Origin: Chryseobacterium arachidis
Lineage (GTDB): Bacteria; Bacteroidota; Bacteroidia; Flavobacteriales; Weeksellaceae
NCBI RefSeq assembly: GCF_900129245.1
Contig: NZ_FQUT01000006.1
Span: forward strand, 1 to 64,000
Direction of reading: 5' to 3'
Length of the DNA stretch: 64,000 bases
Position numbers and translations under genes: made by a program. The number at the start of each line of letters is the position of its first letter. The first letter of the stretch is position 1. Below the pieces are notes generated by a model. It had not been told where the DNA came from and ran no database searches. It saw only the letters and a program-made list of their open reading frames with translations. Shown in pieces: positions 61,914-64,000 of the stretch.

Positions 61914-63161
61914 ATGAGTAAAGAATTTGTTGACGTTCTTGTAATCGGTGCCGGACCGTCCGGTTGCGTATCTTCTTCATACTTAAAGAAGAACAACGTC
62001 AACGTAAAAGTTGTTGAAAAAACAAAATTTCCAAGATTGGTTGTAGGCGAAAGTCTTATTCCGCGTGTAATGGATCATTTTGATGAAGCCGGACTCTTTC
62101 CCGCGCTTGATAAAATGGGCTTTGAAAAGAAATTGGGAGCACGTTTTTTAAGAGGCAACGAAGTCTGTATTTTTGATTTCAGCAATAAATTCGGTGATGG
62201 ATGGGATTGGACTTGGCAGGTTCCAAGAGCTGATTTTGATAATGTTTTAGCCCAAGAAGTCATTAATAAAGGTATTGATCTTGAATTTGAAACCGAAGTA
62301 ATCGGCATTGAATTTAATGGAACAGATTCTGTTACGACGGTAAAAAATAAAGACGGCGAAACGAAAGAAATTCATGCCAAATTCGTCATTGATTCCAGTG
62401 GTTACGGAAGAGTTTTACCAAGACTTTTAGATTTGGAAAAACCTTCAAAATTATCGCCTCATTCTGCGATTTTCTCTCATGTAGAAGATATCAACAGAGA
62501 AGAAGGAACGGAAGGAACTTTGATTTCTTTTGATATTATTGAAACTGAAGTCTGGCTTTGGGTTATTCCTTTTTCAAACGGAAATACGAGTGTAGGAATT
62601 GTCGGCCCGACCGAATATATTGATAAGCTTTCTGAAAACGGAGATACTGCTGAAGCTTTGAGAAAAGCTATTTCTCTCTCTGATTATTATGTTAAGCGTT
62701 TTGGAAACGTGGACTTCCTTTTTGAACCGAGACATTTGAAAGATTATTCTTGCTCTGTAAAAAAATTATACGGAGACGGATTTGCGTTGACAGGAAATGC
62801 CTCTGAATTCTTAGATCCGGTTTTCTCTTCAGGAATGGCATTTGCAACCGAGGGCGGAATGACCGCAGCAAAATTGGCTTTAAGACAGCTTAATGGCGAA
62901 AAAGTAGACTGGCAGACCGAATTTGCAGATTATATTTTATATGGTGTTGATGTTTTCACCACTTACGTAAAAGAATGGTATACCGGAAATCTTCAGGAAT
63001 TATTTTTCCACCAACCGGAAAATCCTGATGTGAAAAGAAAAATCTGTGCAGTTTTGGCAGGCTATGTATGGAACAAGAAAAATACTTTTGTGAGAATACA
63101 CGATACTGCGATAAAAAATCTTGCAGAGTTTATTAAAACAGAAAAACAACAACAAGCATAA
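61914..63161 (+). CDS. Flavin-dependent halogenase-like oxidoreductase
   Basis: A 415-residue single-component flavoprotein. FAD site VIGAGPSG (12-17), FPRLVVGESLIP near 40 and the halogenase-type WLWVIP near 214-219, which fits WxWxIP. Two lysines at 72-73 (FEKKLGARF) lie where halogenases have the catalytic Lys. The domain ends with LTGNASEFLDPVFSSGMAFA, the second FAD contact. Such enzymes may chlorinate the phenol or polyene ring of flexirubin, and chlorinated forms are known in the class. Similar proteins also act as hydroxylases or reductases, so the reaction is not certain. It is divergent from the ammonia-lyase. Confidence 0.85.
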   Translation: MSKEFVDVLVIGAGPSGCVSSSYLKKNNVNVKVVEKTKFPRLVVGESLIPRVMDHFDEAGLFPALDKMGFEKKLGARFLRGNEVCIFDFSNKFGDGWDWTWQVPRADFDNVLAQEVINKGIDLEFETEVIGIEFNGTDSVTTVKNKDGETKEIHAKFVIDSSGYGRVLPRLLDLEKPSKLSPHSAIFSHVEDINREEGTEGTLISFDIIETEVWLWVIPFSNGNTSVGIVGPTEYIDKLSENGDTAEALRKAISLSDYYVKRFGNVDFLFEPRHLKDYSCSVKKLYGDGFALTGNASEFLDPVFSSGMAFATEGGMTAAKLALRQLNGEKVDWQTEFADYILYGVDVFTTYVKEWYTGNLQELFFHQPENPDVKRKICAVLAGYVWNKKNTFVRIHDTAIKNLAEFIKTEKQQQA

Positions 63162-63190
63162 AAAACGGTCTGAATTGTCAGACCGTTTTT
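63161..63190. terminator. Bidirectional terminator
   Basis: AAAAACGGTCTGA and TCAGACCGTTTTT form a perfect 13-base stem with a four-base loop between two convergent stops. It starts at the last base of the halogenase-like gene. Confidence 0.8.
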
Positions 63191-63193
63191 GTT

Positions 63194-63799
63194 TTATTTT
63201 AAAGCATTTTTAATTTCTTTTCCTAATTTTTTCCCTGTCACTTCATACGCAGCAGCGATTCTTCCGTACTCCCAATTAAAATCTCTGTTCATCTGCTTTC
63301 CCTGAATTTTATCAACCTGCAATCTCATGACAACATTCGATGGATTATCTGTTTCTACAAAAGTTAAGTTTGCTGTTAATTTTGCTTCCTGCGAACCAAT
63401 CATTCCACCGTACCAGCCTGCGTAAATCCATTTTGCATCAATAATTAACGTATACTTCGCTTTCACATCGTTCCTAAAAGTTACTTTCTTCGATTTCGCA
63501 TTTATTCCTTTAAAAAAATACTCCAAATATTCTGTCGATTTGAATCTGTCCCACTGATAAATCCAATTTTCCCAAACTTTTTCACTTTTCTTAGCCGTGA
63601 TATCTGCTTTTCTGTTTTCGATATACTGAACTTCTGTGAGGTTCTTTTCCTGATAAGTAGCATTATCAAACTTCAACTGAACATTTACTTCCGTTTGATC
63701 TTTAAGAAAATCAAAGTTTCCTGATTGAAAATTAATTTGGTTTTGAGCAATCGCCGTCGTCGCAATTACCATAAAAAGCATTAGAAATAATTTTTTCAT
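63194..63799 (-). CDS. Secreted protein of unknown function
   Basis: A 201-residue protein with signal peptide (cleavage near TTAIAQ). The mature part alternates beta segments and contains IYAGWYGGMIGSQEAKLTAN near 135 and FNWEYGRIAAAYEVTGKKLG near 180. This looks like the secreted DUF4468/DUF-type proteins frequent in Flavobacteriia, but no firm family is recognised. It lies beyond the flexirubin terminator and has its own promoter at 63824-63831, so it is probably not part of the locus. Confidence 0.78.
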   Translation of the reverse strand: MKKLFLMLFMVIATTAIAQNQINFQSGNFDFLKDQTEVNVQLKFDNATYQEKNLTEVQYIENRKADITAKKSEKVWENWIYQWDRFKSTEYLEYFFKGINAKSKKVTFRNDVKAKYTLIIDAKWIYAGWYGGMIGSQEAKLTANLTFVETDNPSNVVMRLQVDKIQGKQMNRDFNWEYGRIAAAYEVTGKKLGKEIKNALK

Positions 63800-63823
63800 A
63801 GTTTATTAATTAAAATAAGTTCG

Positions 63824-63831
63824 CAAATATA
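63824..63831 (-). promoter_or_regulatory. -7 promoter box for the secreted-protein gene
   Basis: TATATTTG on the minus strand, 25 bases ahead of the ATG, matches TAnnTTTG. A TTTG 16 bases further upstream could be the -33 box, though the spacing is short. Confidence 0.45.
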
Positions 63832-63834
63832 TTG

Positions 63835-63860
63835 TAAAAAAGCAGCTCAAATGAACTGCT
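63835..63860 (-). terminator. Terminator of the edge gene
   Basis: AGCAGTTCA and TGAGCTGCT (minus strand) pair with one mismatch around two bases and are followed by TTTTTT, 40 bases past the stop at 63901. Confidence 0.6.
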
Positions 63861-63900
63861 GTATTTTTATTTTCTGTTAAATTTTAAAAATCAATTTATC

Positions 63901-64000
63901 TTAAATCCGTAAACGTAATCGGCTTTCTGCTATTTGGATTAAATACGATTTTAGACAAAACATCAAAATCAATTAATTCAATTTTCGGACTTACCCTCAA
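63901..64000 (-). CDS. C-terminal end of a protein cut by the window edge
   Basis: The minus strand holds 32 codons and a TAA: the residues read VSPKIELIDFDVLSKIVFNP, then NSRKPITFTDLR. The terminator at 63835-63860 supports a real gene end. Too little is present to name the protein. Confidence 0.5.

Noticed and set aside
1..64000. tRNA genes, CRISPR arrays, insertion sequences and prophage
   Set aside because: By eye I found no tRNA-like cloverleaf, no regularly spaced repeat-spacer pattern and no transposase, integrase or phage structural gene. A tRNA could still be missed without a covariance search.

Overview
The window looks like chromosome of a flexirubin-pigmented member of the Bacteroidota, most likely Chryseobacterium or a close relative in the Weeksellaceae. 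The signs are low-GC DNA, several promoters of the Bacteroidota type (TAnnTTTG at -7), a C-terminal type IX secretion sorting domain, OmpH/BamA/DUF6089 genes in one run, and a complete flexirubin (aryl polyene plus dialkylresorcinol) gene cluster. The genus is an inference; no rRNA gene lies in the window.

Layout. Positions 1-988 hold no convincing gene, only degenerate repeats and a leftward promoter at the edge. From 989 to 8432 (minus strand) lie a secreted protein, rfbD, a hotdog thioesterase, two OmpH/Skp-like chaperones, bamA, uppS and a DUF6089 outer membrane protein: an envelope-biogenesis run. From 8646 to 14275 (minus) is a short polysaccharide export set: tyrosine-kinase copolymerase, Wza-like lipoprotein, WecA-like sugar-phosphate transferase and a GT2 glycosyltransferase. 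From 14279 to 28745 are mostly unrelated minus-strand genes: a degenerate arginase-fold protein, a GH43-like propeller protein, a two-domain fasciclin lipoprotein, topA, three polytopic membrane proteins, and a 1152-residue surface protein with an internal duplication and a sorting domain.

From 28937 to 63161 is the flexirubin locus, built as two convergent runs that meet at a GC-rich hairpin at 53381-53411. The rightward run starts at a good promoter (28886-28915). It encodes an MMPL transporter fused to an acyltransferase, DarA, DarB, two ApeP/FabZ-like dehydratases, a BtrH-like protein, an ABC transporter, a thioesterase, ketosynthases (one complete pair, one chain-length-factor-like, one fragment-like), an acyl carrier protein, a polysaccharide deacetylase, LolA-like and lipoprotein partners, a FabZ-type dehydratase and a GT2-DUF2062 protein. 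The leftward run starts at 61815 with an aromatic amino acid ammonia-lyase, then FabG, a ketosynthase, a second ACP, an LpxL-like acyltransferase, a phytoene-desaturase-like oxidoreductase and a C45 acyltransferase-fold lipoprotein. A halogenase-like flavoenzyme is divergent from the lyase. Inferred flow: tyrosine gives 4-coumarate as starter; the ketosynthases, FabG and dehydratases extend it to an aryl polyene on ACP; DarA/DarB make the resorcinol; an acyltransferase esterifies the two; MMPL, ABC and LolA-like proteins move the pigment to the outer membrane. The rightward run is interrupted at 35774-40462 by a CHAP-like protein, an M16 peptidase, a small membrane protein and an XRE-like regulator.

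The most unusual layer is repetitive DNA. Several families of short palindromic repeats sit in the spacers, and in some places inside genes. One supplies an in-frame insert in a ketosynthase, and one forms the N-terminus of the C45 lipoprotein. A truncated GxxExxY gene lies between two repeats at 43720-43890.
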